From contig NC_016023.1 in the NCBI RefSeq assembly GCF_000169195.2, positions 3,472,001 to 3,536,000 on the forward strand: a DNA stretch of 64,000 nucleotides, given 5' to 3'. The stretch's first letter is position 1; every line of letters begins with the position of its first letter. Below are positions 54,989-64,000 of this stretch, piece after piece. Position numbers and translations under genes: made by a program. The notes beneath the pieces were generated by a model that was not told the DNA's origin, did not search any database, and saw only the letters and a list, made by a program, of their open reading frames with translations. The DNA comes from Heyndrickxia coagulans 36D1. Its GTDB lineage: Bacteria; Bacillota; Bacilli; Bacillales; Bacillaceae_C.

Positions 54989-56544
54989 GCATATTCAACA
55001 GCCCGCGTTTCCCGAATAACCGTTACTTTAATATGGCCCGGATAATCCAGCTCATTTTCAATTTTTTTGCGGATATCACGTGCCAGGCGATGAGCTTCCA
55101 GGTCGTCGATCTGTTCCGGTTTCACCATAATGCGTACTTCTCTCCCCGCCTGGATCGCGAACGATTTTTCAACACCGTCATACGATTCGGCGATTTCCTC
55201 CAGCTTTTCAAGCCGTCTGATGTAATGCTCAAGCGTTTCGCTGCGCGCCCCAGGCCGTGCAGCGGATAAAGCATCAGCGGCAGCGACAAGCACCGCGATA
55301 ACAGAGGTCGGTTCCGTATCGCCATGGTGAGAAGCAATACTGTTAATGACCACCGGATGTTCTTTGTATTTGGTTGCGAGTTCGACGCCAATTTGCACAT
55401 GGCTTCCTTCTACTTCATGGTCTACCGCTTTTCCGATATCATGAAGCAGACCGGCACGGCGGGCAAGGATTTCATCTTCCCCGAGTTCGGCAGCCAGCAA
55501 TCCGGAAAGGAATGCGACTTCTATCGAGTGCTTGAGGACATTTTGCCCGTAGCTCGTGCGGAATTTTAACCGGCCAAGAATTTTGATTAAGTCCGGATGG
55601 AGGCCATGGACACCAACTTCAAAAGTGGTTTGTTCCCCCACTTCGCGTATATGTTCATCCACTTCCCGCCTTGCTTTTTCAACCATTTCTTCAATGCGGG
55701 CCGGATGGATGCGGCCGTCTTGAACCAGTTTTTCCAGTGCAATGCGTGCCGTTTCCCGGCGCACTGGATCGAATCCCGAAAGAATCACCGCTTCCGGCGT
55801 ATCATCGATGATCAGGTCAATCCCGGTCAGCGTTTCAAGTGTCCGGATATTGCGGCCTTCCCTTCCGATGATGCGGCCTTTCATTTCATCATTCGGCAGG
55901 TTGACAACCGATACCGTTGTTTCAGCAACATGCTCGGCTGCACACCGCTGAATGGCCAGCGAAAGAATGCTTTTCGCCTTTTTATCGGCTTCTTCTTTTG
56001 CCCTTGTTTCCGCTTCCTTTACCTTAACGGCAATGTCATGGGAAAGCTCGTTTTCCAGTTTTTCAATAATGATGGCTTTCGCCTGTTCGCGATTGAGGCC
56101 CGAGATTCTTTCCAGCTCAGACTCCTGCTCGTTAACCATCTCCTCCAATTTGCTTTCCATCTCTTCAATATGTTGTTGTCTCAGGTTTAAAGAATCCTCT
56201 TTCTTTTCAAGCATCGATTCACGCTTATCGAGCGATTCATCTTTGCGATCGAGGTTCTCTTCCTTTTGCAATAAGCGGTTTTCCTGTCTTTGCAATTCAT
56301 TTCTTCGTTCACGCAATTCCCGTTCCATATCCGTACGAAGTTTATGATTTTCATCCTTCGCTTCAAGCAGGGCTTCTTTTTTCAGGCGATCAGCTTCGCG
56401 TTTTGCTTCATCAACGATCTGATCTGCCGCATTTTTCGCCCCTGCAATTTTCGCTTCATAAATTGATCTCCGGATGAAATAGCCAACAACCACACCGACG
56501 ATAAGGACAAGCAAAAGGGAGATGATCCATATGAGAGACTCCAT
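54982..56544 (-). CDS. rny: Ribonuclease Y
   Basis: This 520-residue membrane-bound endoribonuclease starts mRNA decay in Bacilli. It has an N-terminal membrane helix (about 3-24), a long charged coiled coil (about 30-205), a KH domain ([27 protein letters not shown]) and an HD domain ([15 protein letters not shown]). AGGAGG lies 8 bases before the ATG at 56544, and that start gives the same length as B. subtilis RNase Y. RicA of its specificity complex is encoded at 41.6 kb. The pbpX gene found between recA and rny in B. subtilis is missing. Confidence 0.97.
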   Translation of the reverse strand: MESLIWIISLLLVLIVGVVVGYFIRRSIYEAKIAGAKNAADQIVDEAKREADRLKKEALLEAKDENHKLRTDMERELRERRNELQRQENRLLQKEENLDRKDESLDKRESMLEKKEDSLNLRQQHIEEMESKLEEMVNEQESELERISGLNREQAKAIIIEKLENELSHDIAVKVKEAETRAKEEADKKAKSILSLAIQRCAAEHVAETTVSVVNLPNDEMKGRIIGREGRNIRTLETLTGIDLIIDDTPEAVILSGFDPVRRETARIALEKLVQDGRIHPARIEEMVEKARREVDEHIREVGEQTTFEVGVHGLHPDLIKILGRLKFRTSYGQNVLKHSIEVAFLSGLLAAELGEDEILARRAGLLHDIGKAVDHEVEGSHVQIGVELATKYKEHPVVINSIASHHGDTEPTSVIAVLVAAADALSAARPGARSETLEHYIRRLEKLEEIAESYDGVEKSFAIQAGREVRIMVKPEQIDDLEAHRLARDIRKKIENELDYPGHIKVTVIRETRAVEYAK

Positions 56545-56618
56545 CAATCTCACCTCCTCTTGCTATGAACTTCTTCTACGTTAAAAATGTCGGCTGTTAC
56601 ATTAATCCTTAGGTTTAC

Positions 56619-56647
56619 AGTATACAGCGCCTGGCTTAAAAAGTAAA
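56619..56647 (-). promoter_or_regulatory. SigA promoter of rny
   Basis: TTTACT, 17 bases, TATACT on the minus strand, giving a leader of about 65 bases. The rest of the 56648-56982 gap has short GC-rich inverted repeats but no gene. Confidence 0.65.
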
Positions 56648-56982
56648 ACGTTGATCCCGGGGCAAGCCCCTCCGGTGTATATGCATGAAAACCCAATCAT
56701 GCGTTTCGTCCCGGTCCGGCTGAAGACAAGGATGGTTCCATCAGCCGCATGCGGAAAAGCCGCCGGATGAAAAAACCGGCCCCCCTTCCGGAAACTTCCG
56801 GGAGGATTTGCTTTCCGTACAGGAGAAAGTCATTTTTAGAAAAATAAAATATACATATTAATTTTAAAGGTGGGAATTTTTATTGTCAAGTGAAGCGGAA
56901 AGATTGCCATTGTAAATTTGTGTTGATTCCTCTCCGCCATGCAGATTTTGTGGCGCAAAAAAGTGCGGTAAATGGACGGCAA

Positions 56983-57017
56983 AAAGCGCCTGGACGCGGT
57001 CAGCATTTCAGGCGCTT
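56983..57017 (-). terminator. Terminator of recA
   Basis: AAGCGCCTG and CAGGCGCTT arms lie 10 bases after the recA stop, reading on into AAAAAG/TTTTTGCC on the minus strand. Confidence 0.75.
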
Positions 57018-57026
57018 ATACACCGG

Positions 57027-58094
57027 TTACTCCAAATTTAATTCTTCCTGTCCTTCCACAGCTTCTTGTTCATCTATAGCTTTCTCGGTTTCATGGGAAC
57101 CGGCATCTTCTGTCAGGTCGTAATGTTCCCGGATTTTTGCGGCAATCTCGTTTTTCAGATCCGCATTTTCCTTTAAAAATTGCTTCGCATTTTCACGCCC
57201 CTGGCCGAGCCGCTCGCCGTTATAAGCATACCAGGCCCCGCTTTTTTGGATGATGTCAAGGTCGCTTCCCATATCGACGATCTCGCCTTCTTTTGAGATC
57301 CCCTCGCCGTACATAATATCCACTTCTGCCGTTTTAAACGGAGGCGCTACTTTGTTTTTGACAACCTTGATTTTCGTTTTGTTGCCGACAATGTCGCTCC
57401 CTTGTTTGATCTGTTCGGCACGGCGCACTTCAAGGCGCACGGATGAGTAGAATTTGAGCGCACGGCCGCCCGGTGTGACTTCAGGATTACCGAACATTAC
57501 GCCGACTTTTTCCCGGATTTGGTTAATGAAAATCGCAATCGTGTTCGATTTGTTGATTGCACCCGATAATTTCCGCAGCGCCTGGGACATCAGCCGTGCC
57601 TGGAGGCCGACGTGGGAATCGCCCATTTCCCCTTCAATTTCCGCTCTCGGCACAAGCGCAGCAACGGAGTCAACGACCACAATATCCACTGCGCCGCTGC
57701 GGACGAGCGCTTCCGCAATTTCCAGCGCCTGTTCGCCCGTATCCGGCTGGGACAGGAGCAGCTCATCAATATTGACACCGAGCTTTTGGGCATAAACCGG
57801 GTCAAGTGCATGTTCCGCATCAATAAACGCCGCTTGTCCACCCTGTGCCTGGACTTCCGCAATCGCATGCAGGGCAACCGTTGTTTTACCAGAACTTTCA
57901 GGGCCGTATATTTCAATGACGCGGCCGCGCGGGTAACCGCCGACACCAAGGGCAATATCAAGCGCAAGCGAACCGGTCGGGATCGTGGAGACAACCCGGT
58001 CGGTCTGCTCGCCCAACCGCATAATGGAACCCTTACCAAATTGCTTTTCTATTTGTTTCAGAGCCTTGTCTAAGGCTTCTTGACGATCATTCAC
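57027..58094 (-). CDS. recA: Recombinase RecA
   Basis: This 355-residue protein forms filaments on single-stranded DNA, drives strand exchange and triggers LexA self-cleavage. Walker A is [14 protein letters not shown], Walker [14 protein letters not shown], and loop 2 lies in [28 protein letters not shown]. The C-terminal tail is acidic ([12 protein letters not shown]). It is under a LexA box and a good SigA promoter. The cinA-recA order is the usual one in Firmicutes. Confidence 0.98.
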   Translation of the reverse strand: MNDRQEALDKALKQIEKQFGKGSIMRLGEQTDRVVSTIPTGSLALDIALGVGGYPRGRVIEIYGPESSGKTTVALHAIAEVQAQGGQAAFIDAEHALDPVYAQKLGVNIDELLLSQPDTGEQALEIAEALVRSGAVDIVVVDSVAALVPRAEIEGEMGDSHVGLQARLMSQALRKLSGAINKSNTIAIFINQIREKVGVMFGNPEVTPGGRALKFYSSVRLEVRRAEQIKQGSDIVGNKTKIKVVKNKVAPPFKTAEVDIMYGEGISKEGEIVDMGSDLDIIQKSGAWYAYNGERLGQGRENAKQFLKENADLKNEIAAKIREHYDLTEDAGSHETEKAIDEQEAVEGQEELNLE

Positions 58095-58150
58095 AAAATT
58101 TCCTCCTTTTATTCATTCCAAACTCTCGAAAGCAATGAATCTATATCTAT

Positions 58151-58179
58151 ACTATACCCGTTTTTTCTTTGTTTGCCAA
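58151..58179 (-). promoter_or_regulatory. SigA promoter of recA
   Basis: TTGGCA, 17 bases, TATAGT on the minus strand. A LexA box lies 9 bases upstream of the -35. Confidence 0.75.
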
Positions 58180-58188
58180 GCAAAATCT

Positions 58189-58202
58189 CGAACGCTCATT
58201 CG
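58189..58202 (-). promoter_or_regulatory. LexA (SOS/Cheo) box of recA
   Basis: The minus strand reads CGAATGAGCGTTCG. It fits CGAACRNRYGTTCG with one mismatch and closely resembles the B. subtilis recA box. Confidence 0.85.
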
Positions 58203-58314
58203 TCTCTTTTTTGCAAAAATCCGGCAAAAAAATGGGGTTTTCCCCCTGTAAAAATGAAAATTCCCCCGGCAAAAAGAGCCGAAAATTGAATTTTTGGCAA
58301 ACAAATTTTTTTAT

Positions 58315-58354
58315 AAAAAGGCCGCTTCCGTCACTTGCCATGAGCAGAAGCGGC
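58315..58354 (-). terminator. Terminator of cinA
   Basis: GGCCGCTTC and GAAGCGGC arms, followed on the minus strand by CTTTTTATA. Confidence 0.75.
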
Positions 58355-58361
58355 TTTCGAC

Positions 58362-59594
58362 CTAAAGCAGTTTCAGCAAATGCCAGCAGCCGTATTTCAC
58401 CGATCGCGTGCGGATGTTGTTGCGGGATCCGGGAAGTTCCAACAGATAAGTGGCAGTTTCTTTCCCTTTTATCGCAATGCCGATCCACACGGTTCCCGGC
58501 GGATGGCCTTCAAGGGAGTCCGGGCCAGCCACGCCTGTAAAACTGATGCCAATGTCGGCATCCATAATGCTGCGGATATTTTCCGCCAGTTCTTTTGCAC
58601 ACTGGCTGCTGACGGCGCCGTACTTGTCAAGCGTTTCTTTTTTCACTTTGGCAAGCTTCATCTTCGCTTCGTTTGAATAGACGACAACGCCGCCTTTCAA
58701 CATTGTGCTGACACCCTGGATGGACGCCATTTCCGCTGCAAATTTGCCGGCAGTCAGACTTTCCGCGCAGGCAAGCGTCAGCTGTTTTTTCGAAAGCTTT
58801 TCGAGCAGGGCCTCCATTAATGTCATATCATTATAACCGTAAAAATACGATCCGGCAATTTGCATAATCTCTTTTTCCACTTGATCGATCATTTCGTTCG
58901 CCGTTTCCGCCGACTGGTGTTTCGCCGTAATCCTAAGTGTCACTTCCCCTTCTTTCGCAAGCGGAGCGACAGTCGGATTGGTTTGGCTATCCAATATATG
59001 GCGGATTTCTGTTTCCAGCTGGGATTCGCCGATCCCGAAGAAGCGGAGAACGCGCGATTCGATTTTTTCGATCGTTTCCAGTTCTTCCTGGATTGCGGGG
59101 CTGGCGTAATGGATAAACATCGGTTCCAGTTCATGCGGCGGGCCGGGCAGCAGCATATAATAATGGTTTCCGCTTTTGGCCAGCATGCCCGGCGCCATAC
59201 CGTGGTCATTCGGAAACACTTTTGAACCTTCGATGACCAGTGCCTGCTTTTTGTTGTTTTCCGTCATTTTTCGTTTTGTACGGATAAAAAACTGTTCGAT
59301 GGAGCGCATGGCATCTTCGTTTGTCACCAGTTTTTTTTCGATGTGCGATGCAATCGTTTCTTTTGTTAAATCATCCTTTGTCGGACCGAGCCCACCAGTA
59401 AAAATCAATAGATCGGCGCGGCCCTCCGCTGTCCGGATTGCCGCTTCGAGCCGCTCTGCGTTATCGCCGACAACGGTCTGGTAGTACACATCCACGCCGA
59501 TCTCCGCCAATTGTGCGGCAATAAATGTGGCATTTGTATTGGTGATCTGGCCAAGCAAAAGTTCCGAACCGACTGCAATAATTTCGGCATTCAC
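58362..59594 (-). CDS. cinA: CinA family protein (competence/damage-inducible, NMN deamidase-type)
   Basis: This 410-residue protein has an N-terminal MoaB/Mog-like domain (AEIIAVGSELLLGQITNTN, FTGGLGPTKDDLTKETIA, GMAPGMLAKSG) and a C-terminal CinA deamidase domain (CAESLTAGKFAAEMASI, ISFTGVAGPDSLEGHPPGTVWIGI). Family members have ADP-ribose pyrophosphatase and NMN deamidase activity and are linked to competence. GTG at 59594 lies 8 bases after AGGGAGG; a longer upstream frame lacks homology. It precedes recA. Confidence 0.95.
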   Translation of the reverse strand: MNAEIIAVGSELLLGQITNTNATFIAAQLAEIGVDVYYQTVVGDNAERLEAAIRTAEGRADLLIFTGGLGPTKDDLTKETIASHIEKKLVTNEDAMRSIEQFFIRTKRKMTENNKKQALVIEGSKVFPNDHGMAPGMLAKSGNHYYMLLPGPPHELEPMFIHYASPAIQEELETIEKIESRVLRFFGIGESQLETEIRHILDSQTNPTVAPLAKEGEVTLRITAKHQSAETANEMIDQVEKEIMQIAGSYFYGYNDMTLMEALLEKLSKKQLTLACAESLTAGKFAAEMASIQGVSTMLKGGVVVYSNEAKMKLAKVKKETLDKYGAVSSQCAKELAENIRSIMDADIGISFTGVAGPDSLEGHPPGTVWIGIAIKGKETATYLLELPGSRNNIRTRSVKYGCWHLLKLL

Positions 59595-59757
59595 TTTCCA
59601 TTCCTCCCTTTCTTTTAAAGCAAAAAAACGAACACATGACGGCGCAATCCAGGCCGCCAATCCACCCGAAGCAATGGCTGCCTTTTTCTCCCGTGCCGGA
59701 TTAGCACAAGCCACTGGCGGGCAAAAAAGCAGTGAAAGGCTGCCTTTCACTGCATGG

Positions 59758-60336
59758 TTATTTCGAGCGGGCAAGTACGCCCCGGTTTAAATAGAAATAA
59801 TCAGCACCTGACCAGATGGTAAAGATGAGCGCCACCCACAAAGCGACCAGATCCATGCGGAAAGAGAGCGCCGAAAACGGGAAGTTATGCAACAGCAATA
59901 AAAGGATGGCAATGATTTGCGTCCATGTTTTGATTTTCCCAAGCATATTGGCTGCTGCTACTTCCCCGCCCTCTGCTAAAATCAGTCGCAAGCCTGTCAC
60001 GGCAAACTCGCGGGCAATGATTACGACAACAATCCATGCCGGCGCCAGCTTGAGCCCAACGAGCAAAATAAACGCCGTTGAAACAAGCAGTTTGTCCGCA
60101 AGCGGATCGAGAAATTTCCCGAAGTTGGTAACGAGATTGTATTTGCGGGCATAGTGGCCGTCGATCCAGTCTGTCATAGAGGCAATGGCAAAAATCACCG
60201 CACCGACAAAATGGGTGACCGGAATTTTGGCTCCCAGCCAATCAAAGGTGCCCCAATCGAACGGCACCGCCATGATGAGTAAAAAAACAGGGATTAAACA
60301 TACACGTGATACAGTAATTTTATTCGGCAAATTCAC
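59758..60336 (-). CDS. pgsA: CDP-diacylglycerol--glycerol-3-phosphate 3-phosphatidyltransferase
   Basis: This 192-residue membrane enzyme makes phosphatidylglycerol phosphate, the committed step to phosphatidylglycerol. The CDP-alcohol motif is complete (DWIDGHYARKYNLVTNFGKFLDPLADK), and EFAVTGLRLILAEGGEVAAANMLGKIKTW is typical. There are about five membrane helices. GTG at 60336 behind GGAGG gives the start NLPNKITVSR seen in homologues. It lies between ymfM and cinA as in B. subtilis. Confidence 0.96.
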   Translation of the reverse strand: MNLPNKITVSRVCLIPVFLLIMAVPFDWGTFDWLGAKIPVTHFVGAVIFAIASMTDWIDGHYARKYNLVTNFGKFLDPLADKLLVSTAFILLVGLKLAPAWIVVVIIAREFAVTGLRLILAEGGEVAAANMLGKIKTWTQIIAILLLLLHNFPFSALSFRMDLVALWVALIFTIWSGADYFYLNRGVLARSK

Positions 60337-60392
60337 TGGCTTTTCCTCCAACTGTCTATATATTTTCCAAAGAAAAAGCCTTAAAACAAGGC

Positions 60393-61298
60393 TTATTTCG
60401 TTTGTGACCCGTTAAACTGGACGATCATATCCTGGCGTACTTCTTTGGATGCCGGAATATTGTATTTTAGTTTTTTGCCATTGATATACACTTCCGTATT
60501 GACGGTGTTTCCGACCGTGATCGTGACTTGTTTTTGTTTTGACAGATCCGCTGTCCGGCTGTCCCCGTCATTCAGCAATTGTTGAAAGTTCGTTGAACCG
60601 TCGCTGTTTTTCACCTGTACCCATGACCGTCCGCCGTTTGCTTTCAGTTCAAGTTTGAACTGGTTGGTGCCGGCCAGTTTATAGGTGGTCGTGTACCCGC
60701 TTGAAGATACGGTTTCCAGTTTTTGGGCTGTTTTCTTCGTTTTCGAGGCCGGTTTTTTTGACGTTTTCGCCGCCTTTTTTTCGGAAGAGCTGCCGGTGTT
60801 TTTGCCGGATGACACCTTTTCAGCCGATTTGACGTTTTCTTTTTGTACGCTCACATCGCCGGAAGCCCCGCTGTTTAACTTTTCCTTTGTGTTGTGACCG
60901 GCAAACTTATATACGACAAACCAAAGCAAAAATAAAATCGCGATGATGGCGGCGACCACAAGGATCCTTGGCAGCACGTTCATCATCTTGACGGTATCCG
61001 GTGCGGCCCTTTTGGAGGACGTCTGCACCCGCGAAAGTTGCTCGGGAAATTCTTCCTGTTCCGTACGGGGGATGTCGCTCTGGTACTCTTCAAATAAAGT
61101 TTCCGGATCAAGCCCGACTGCCTCGGCATACTGCTTAATAAATGCCCGGACGTAAAATTTTCCAGGCATTGAATCATAATTTCCTTCTTCAATGTTTTTC
61201 AAATATCTTTTTTGGATCTTGGTCATCTCCTGCAAATCATCCAGGCTGATGCCCTTTTCTTTCCTTGCTTCTTTTAAACGATTCCCTAATTCCGTCAT
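60393..61298 (-). CDS. ymfM: RodZ-like helix-turn-helix membrane protein (YmfM)
   Basis: This 301-residue protein has an N-terminal Xre-type HTH (LGNRLKEARKEKGISLDDLQEMTKIQKRYLKNIEEGNYDSMP). One membrane helix lies at about 112-135. A Ser/Lys-rich linker (about 150-195, rich in KKAAKTSKKPASKTKK) and an extracytoplasmic DUF4115 domain follow. This is the RodZ layout, a partner of MreB in cell shape. The ATG at 61298 follows CAGGTG. It forms part of the ymf-pgsA run. Confidence 0.92.
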   Translation of the reverse strand: MTELGNRLKEARKEKGISLDDLQEMTKIQKRYLKNIEEGNYDSMPGKFYVRAFIKQYAEAVGLDPETLFEEYQSDIPRTEQEEFPEQLSRVQTSSKRAAPDTVKMMNVLPRILVVAAIIAILFLLWFVVYKFAGHNTKEKLNSGASGDVSVQKENVKSAEKVSSGKNTGSSSEKKAAKTSKKPASKTKKTAQKLETVSSSGYTTTYKLAGTNQFKLELKANGGRSWVQVKNSDGSTNFQQLLNDGDSRTADLSKQKQVTITVGNTVNTEVYINGKKLKYNIPASKEVRQDMIVQFNGSQTK

Positions 61299-61314
61299 GG
61301 TAACACCTGCCAAT

Positions 61315-62106
61315 CTAGTAATCAAATCCTCCAAATTCGCCTTGAAACATCCGGTTTTGCTGGAGTAAGTCATATGTAATTTCCTGTGACGGGTCTTCTC
61401 TCAACTCAATAATGTAATCAAAATCATCAAGCGTGTATTCCGAACGCTGCACGAAAATATCCGGGTGTTCCACCACTTTAACAGCCGGAAGCCGCATGAT
61501 TTCACGGATCAGCTGCCAGTGCCGTTCGTTTCCCCTCTCAGCGGATACGACGCCATCCAGGATAAAAATATTGTTTGCATTGTATTCATCCTCAATCAGA
61601 CTACTTCTCACCGTCTGTTTGATCATCGTGGAGGAGAGAAAAATCCACTTTTTATTGGCGCACACGCTTGCAGCCACAATCGATTCTGTTTTTCCGACGC
61701 GCGGCATCCCGCGAATGCCAATCAGCTTATGGCCTTCCTGTTTAAAATGCTCGGCCATAAAATCGACCAGAATCCCGAGATCATCGCGCACAAAGCGGAA
61801 TGTTTTCCGGTCGTCATGATCGCGCTGGATATACCTTCCGTGCCGGACTGCAAGCCTGTCCCTGAGCTTGGATTCCCTGATTTTCGTTACTTTTATCGTT
61901 TCCACTGTTCGCAATATCGATTCGAGCCGGCCGATCTGTTCTTCATTTTTGACAAACAGCAGCAAGCCTCGTTTTTTATGGTCAACGCCGTTAATGCTTC
62001 TGATATTGATCGCTAACATGCCCAAGAGAGAGGAAATATCACCCAACAGCCCCGGCCGGTTGATCGTGATTTCATATTCCAAGTACCACTCTTTCCTGTC
62101 ATCCAC
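61315..62106 (-). CDS. ymfK: YmfK family (DUF3388) protein
   Basis: This 263-residue protein has an ACT-like N-terminal domain (WYLEYEITINRPGLLGDISSLLGMLAINIRSING). A domain with a P-loop-like stretch (GMPRVGKTESIVAASVCANKKWIFLSS) follows and includes NIFILDGVVSAERGNERHW. It matches B. subtilis YmfK/DUF3388; the function is unknown. The gene is 16 bases before ymfM in the same direction. The ACT domain suggests ligand control, which is inference. Confidence 0.9.
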   Translation of the reverse strand: MDDRKEWYLEYEITINRPGLLGDISSLLGMLAINIRSINGVDHKKRGLLLFVKNEEQIGRLESILRTVETIKVTKIRESKLRDRLAVRHGRYIQRDHDDRKTFRFVRDDLGILVDFMAEHFKQEGHKLIGIRGMPRVGKTESIVAASVCANKKWIFLSSTMIKQTVRSSLIEDEYNANNIFILDGVVSAERGNERHWQLIREIMRLPAVKVVEHPDIFVQRSEYTLDDFDYIIELREDPSQEITYDLLQQNRMFQGEFGGFDY

Positions 62107-62220
62107 CCATAACCCCTCCCGAAATCCGGATCCAAACGAACATATCTAGGTTATATGATATATGATTTTACATCAATAAGGAAGCGAAAGCTCTAAAAAT
62201 CGTGAATTTTGTCGTGACAT

Positions 62221-62260
62221 GAAAAAACCGGCGGCATCAGCCAAACAACCGGCTTTTCTT
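62221..62260 (-). terminator. Probable terminator of ymfJ
   Basis: AAGCCGG and CCGGTT arms with TTTTTT on the minus strand. Confidence 0.65.
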
Positions 62261-62303
62261 GTAAAAAAGCAGCCAATTGTTATCATGATGCGCCGGTATT
62301 TCT

Positions 62304-62564
62304 TTATGACTGGGTACCGTTATTTTGAACGAGTTTTACCATTACATTGGCAATGGCTTGCTGTTCTTCCTGCGATGCCACTGACCATAAGTCAGCAAGA
62401 ACGCGTTCCTGTTCATTTTTCGGATCTACTTGTGCGGCCAAATAATCGCCGACCTGCTCAGCAAGTTTGTTAATCGTTTCCTGGGGCATCCCCTGTTGCT
62501 TTGCCTGGTTGAGGCGGTCCCCCAAAAAGTTTTTCCATTGGTCCCAGTTTTCGAATACGTTCAT
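62304..62564 (-). CDS. ymfJ: YmfJ family (DUF3243) protein
   Basis: This 86-residue helical acidic protein (NVFENWDQWKNFLGDRLNQAKQQGM, VGDYLAAQVDPKNEQERVLADLWSVA) matches YmfJ/DUF3243. The function is unknown. AAGGAGG lies at the right distance before the ATG at 62564. The order ymfI-ymfJ-ymfK is conserved. Confidence 0.92.
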   Translation of the reverse strand: MNVFENWDQWKNFLGDRLNQAKQQGMPQETINKLAEQVGDYLAAQVDPKNEQERVLADLWSVASQEEQQAIANVMVKLVQNNGTQS

Positions 62565-62747
62565 GTCACAGCCTCCTTTCAAGTTGTTCAACCTTAGTTT
62601 GTGACCCGGCGTGGAAGGCTATGCATGGAAAATGGAACCCGTGCTTCTTTCAAGGCACCAGCCGGGCAAAACGGTGTGCTGTTGCCCTTTTTTGGTTAAT
62701 CCGCGAAAAAACAAAGAGGATTCCTTTGCAACTTTCTCCAGGCGGGA

Positions 62748-63470
62748 CTACATATACCAGCCCCCATTGACGCCAATCGTCTGGCCGGTGATGTAATTGC
62801 TTTTTTCCGAGAGCAGGAAAGAAACCGCGCCGGCAATTTCTTCCGGTTTGGCAAGCCGGCCGAGCGGGATGTCCGCTTCGAGATCCGAAATTTCTTCCGG
62901 CGCAAACCTTGAAAGCATATTGGTGCCAACCGCCCCGGGCGCGACCGCATTCACCCGTACGCCGCTTCTTGCCGTTTCTTTGGCGAGCGCTTTTACAAAT
63001 GCGATCTGTGCGCCTTTCATCGCCGAATATACGGCTTCGCACGCCGCGCCTGCCTGTCCCCAGATTGAACTGACAAGCACAATGTGTGAAACCGCATTTT
63101 GCCGCAATTTGGGCAACAGCTGCCTGATGATCAGAAGCGGCGCCTTCACATGAATCCGGTAAAGCTTGTCAATGGCTGCCTCATCGATATCCGAAAGCAG
63201 CCCGTAGTGGGAAATGCCGGCCGCATGGATGATCGCATCGAGATGAAAAACATTTTCTGCAATCGTTTTTACGGTGCCGTCCGTTGCAAGATCGGCGCGG
63301 ATCGGGATCGCTTCCGCCCCGAAATGCCGGCAAATGGAAAGCAGTTCTTTGATGGCCGCTTCATTTTGATGGTAATGCAAATACAAATTCCATCCTTCTT
63401 TTGCCAGCATTTCAGCTGTTGCCTTCCCGATGCCGCCACTCGCACCCGTAATCAACGCAAACTTTTTCAA
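62748..63470 (-). CDS. ymfI: SDR oxidoreductase YmfI (EF-P 5-aminopentanone reductase)
   Basis: This 240-residue short-chain dehydrogenase has cofactor motif ITGASGGIGKATAEML and the active site Ser (VLVSSIWGQAG) with YSAMKGAQ (Tyr-x-x-x-Lys). APGAVGTNML and YITGQTIGVNGGWYM end the protein. In B. subtilis YmfI reduces 5-aminopentanone on Lys32 of EF-P to 5-aminopentanol; the older annotation is 3-oxoacyl-ACP reductase. The ABC-F protein YfmR at 20.4 kb is another polyproline translation factor. TTG is the start behind GTGGGGGAG. Confidence 0.9.
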   Translation of the reverse strand: MKKFALITGASGGIGKATAEMLAKEGWNLYLHYHQNEAAIKELLSICRHFGAEAIPIRADLATDGTVKTIAENVFHLDAIIHAAGISHYGLLSDIDEAAIDKLYRIHVKAPLLIIRQLLPKLRQNAVSHIVLVSSIWGQAGAACEAVYSAMKGAQIAFVKALAKETARSGVRVNAVAPGAVGTNMLSRFAPEEISDLEADIPLGRLAKPEEIAGAVSFLLSEKSNYITGQTIGVNGGWYM

Positions 63471-63485
63471 TTTTCTCCCCCACTT

Positions 63486-63511
63486 AAAAACCCGGGAGAG
63501 TCCCGGGTTAT
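63486..63511 (-). terminator. Hairpin at the ymfH stop codon
   Basis: AACCCGGGA and TCCCGGGTT pair around GAG; the ymfH stop lies at its edge and TTTTTAAG follows on the minus strand. Confidence 0.75.
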
Positions 63512-64000
63512 TTCGGTAAAACTTGGCAAACGGTAAACCGTTCTTCTTCAAAAAAAGCTTCCGCCGTTTCCAGCACATCACTGAACCGGATTTGTTCAAG
63601 CGCAGGGACGACGTCAAATAAATTCATATCATTAAACGCATATCTTGTAAACTGGTTGGCGATAAATTCAGGTGAATTCAGCTGGCGCAGGAATCCCCCA
63701 ATTTTTTTCTTTTTCGTCCGTTCAAGCGCTTCTTCCGCCAAACCTTTTCCTTCTTTTGCCGCAATCATCACCTCTTTCAGCCGTTTTGCCAAAAGGTCCG
63801 GATCTTTCGTATCCCCTCCGGCCATCGCAAATCCAAATCCCTGCTCCTGGGAATAGTCAAAAGAAAAACTGGTGTCGATCAGGCCGTCATTGTACAACGC
63901 ATTGTACGCATCTGAACTGCGCCCGAACAGCATGTCAAGGAGAAGATTGACCACAAGTTCGTTCTTTTGCATTTCAGCGCCGCGCTGGCTCGTATGAAGC
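63508..64000 (-). CDS. ymfH: M16 family metallopeptidase-like protein YmfH (C-terminal part)
   Basis: The frame is open to the window edge, so the N-terminal part is missing. The visible 164 residues (SQRGAEMQKNELVVNLLLDMLFGRSSDAYNAL, FSFDYSQEQGFGFAMAGGDTKDPDLLAKRL, RLNSPEFIANQFTRYAFNDMNLFDVVPALEQI) are the C-terminal half of an M16/pitrilysin-like protein. They match YmfH of B. subtilis, paired there with YmfF. The zinc site would lie outside the window. Synteny with ymfI supports the name. Confidence 0.88.
   Translation of the reverse strand, partial: LHTSQRGAEMQKNELVVNLLLDMLFGRSSDAYNALYNDGLIDTSFSFDYSQEQGFGFAMAGGDTKDPDLLAKRLKEVMIAAKEGKGLAEEALERTKKKKIGGFLRQLNSPEFIANQFTRYAFNDMNLFDVVPALEQIRFSDVLETAEAFFEEERFTVCQVLPK

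Overview
The window reads as the chromosome of a spore-forming, low-to-mid GC Bacillaceae. Protein similarity, codon use and the many TTG/GTG starts behind strong AGGAGG sites point to the Heyndrickxia (Bacillus) coagulans group; this is judged from memory of the families, not from a search. Sporulation genes (spoVK, cotE, spoVS, sspL, a YjcZ-type protein, a Spo0E-type protein) support a spore former. No rRNA, tRNA or CRISPR array was seen.

Layout. 0.2-9.2 kb: MATE exporter, secreted CAP protein, MarR regulator, carboxy-terminal protease, one ISLre2-type insertion sequence, a lipoprotein D,D-carboxypeptidase and the small yozD-yodN-yozE group. 9.4-11.4 kb: chemoreceptor and YjcZ-type peptide. 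11.5-22.9 kb: msrA-msrB, rRNA methyltransferase, ypmS-ypmR, hemolysin III, thyA-dfrA, ypjP, bacilliredoxin with ypgR, and ypgQ-yfmR. 23-28.1 kb: fhs, mntR, cspD, ypeQ, sspL, ypcP. From 28.2 kb to the end nearly everything is on the minus strand and follows the B. subtilis ymf-ymd-ymc-ynb order in reverse: ynbB, hflX, spoVK, hfq, miaA, mutL, mutS, cotE, ricA, miaB, spoVS, ymdB, rny, recA, cinA, pgsA, ymfM, ymfK, ymfJ, ymfI, ymfH (partial).

Two islands interrupt this conserved block. At 33.8-36.05 kb, between miaA and mutL, lie small accessory genes: a 60-aa gene under a Fur-like box, a Spo0E-type phosphatase, a 42-bp-repeat coiled-coil protein, an Excalibur protein and what looks like a phage integrase tail. 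At 43.9-53.3 kb, between miaB and spoVS, lies a putrescine utilisation cluster (PuuP-like importer, sigma-54 activator, aldehyde dehydrogenase, putrescine aminotransferase), followed by a pair of U32 proteins that probably make tRNA 5-hydroxyuridine.

The most interesting signal is the wiring of the putrescine cluster. Both the importer and the aldehyde dehydrogenase-aminotransferase operon have a -24/-12 (SigL) promoter, and each carries the same upstream palindrome, TTATGCA-N4-TGCATA(A/G). The adjacent gene encodes a GAFTGA-containing activator with CBS/PAS-like sensor domains. Together they look like a self-contained SigL regulon converting putrescine to GABA. Other points are an ISLre2 leader hairpin that can bury its own start codon, a 144-bp palindromic repeat inside the same IS tail, and a RicA protein with no cysteine.
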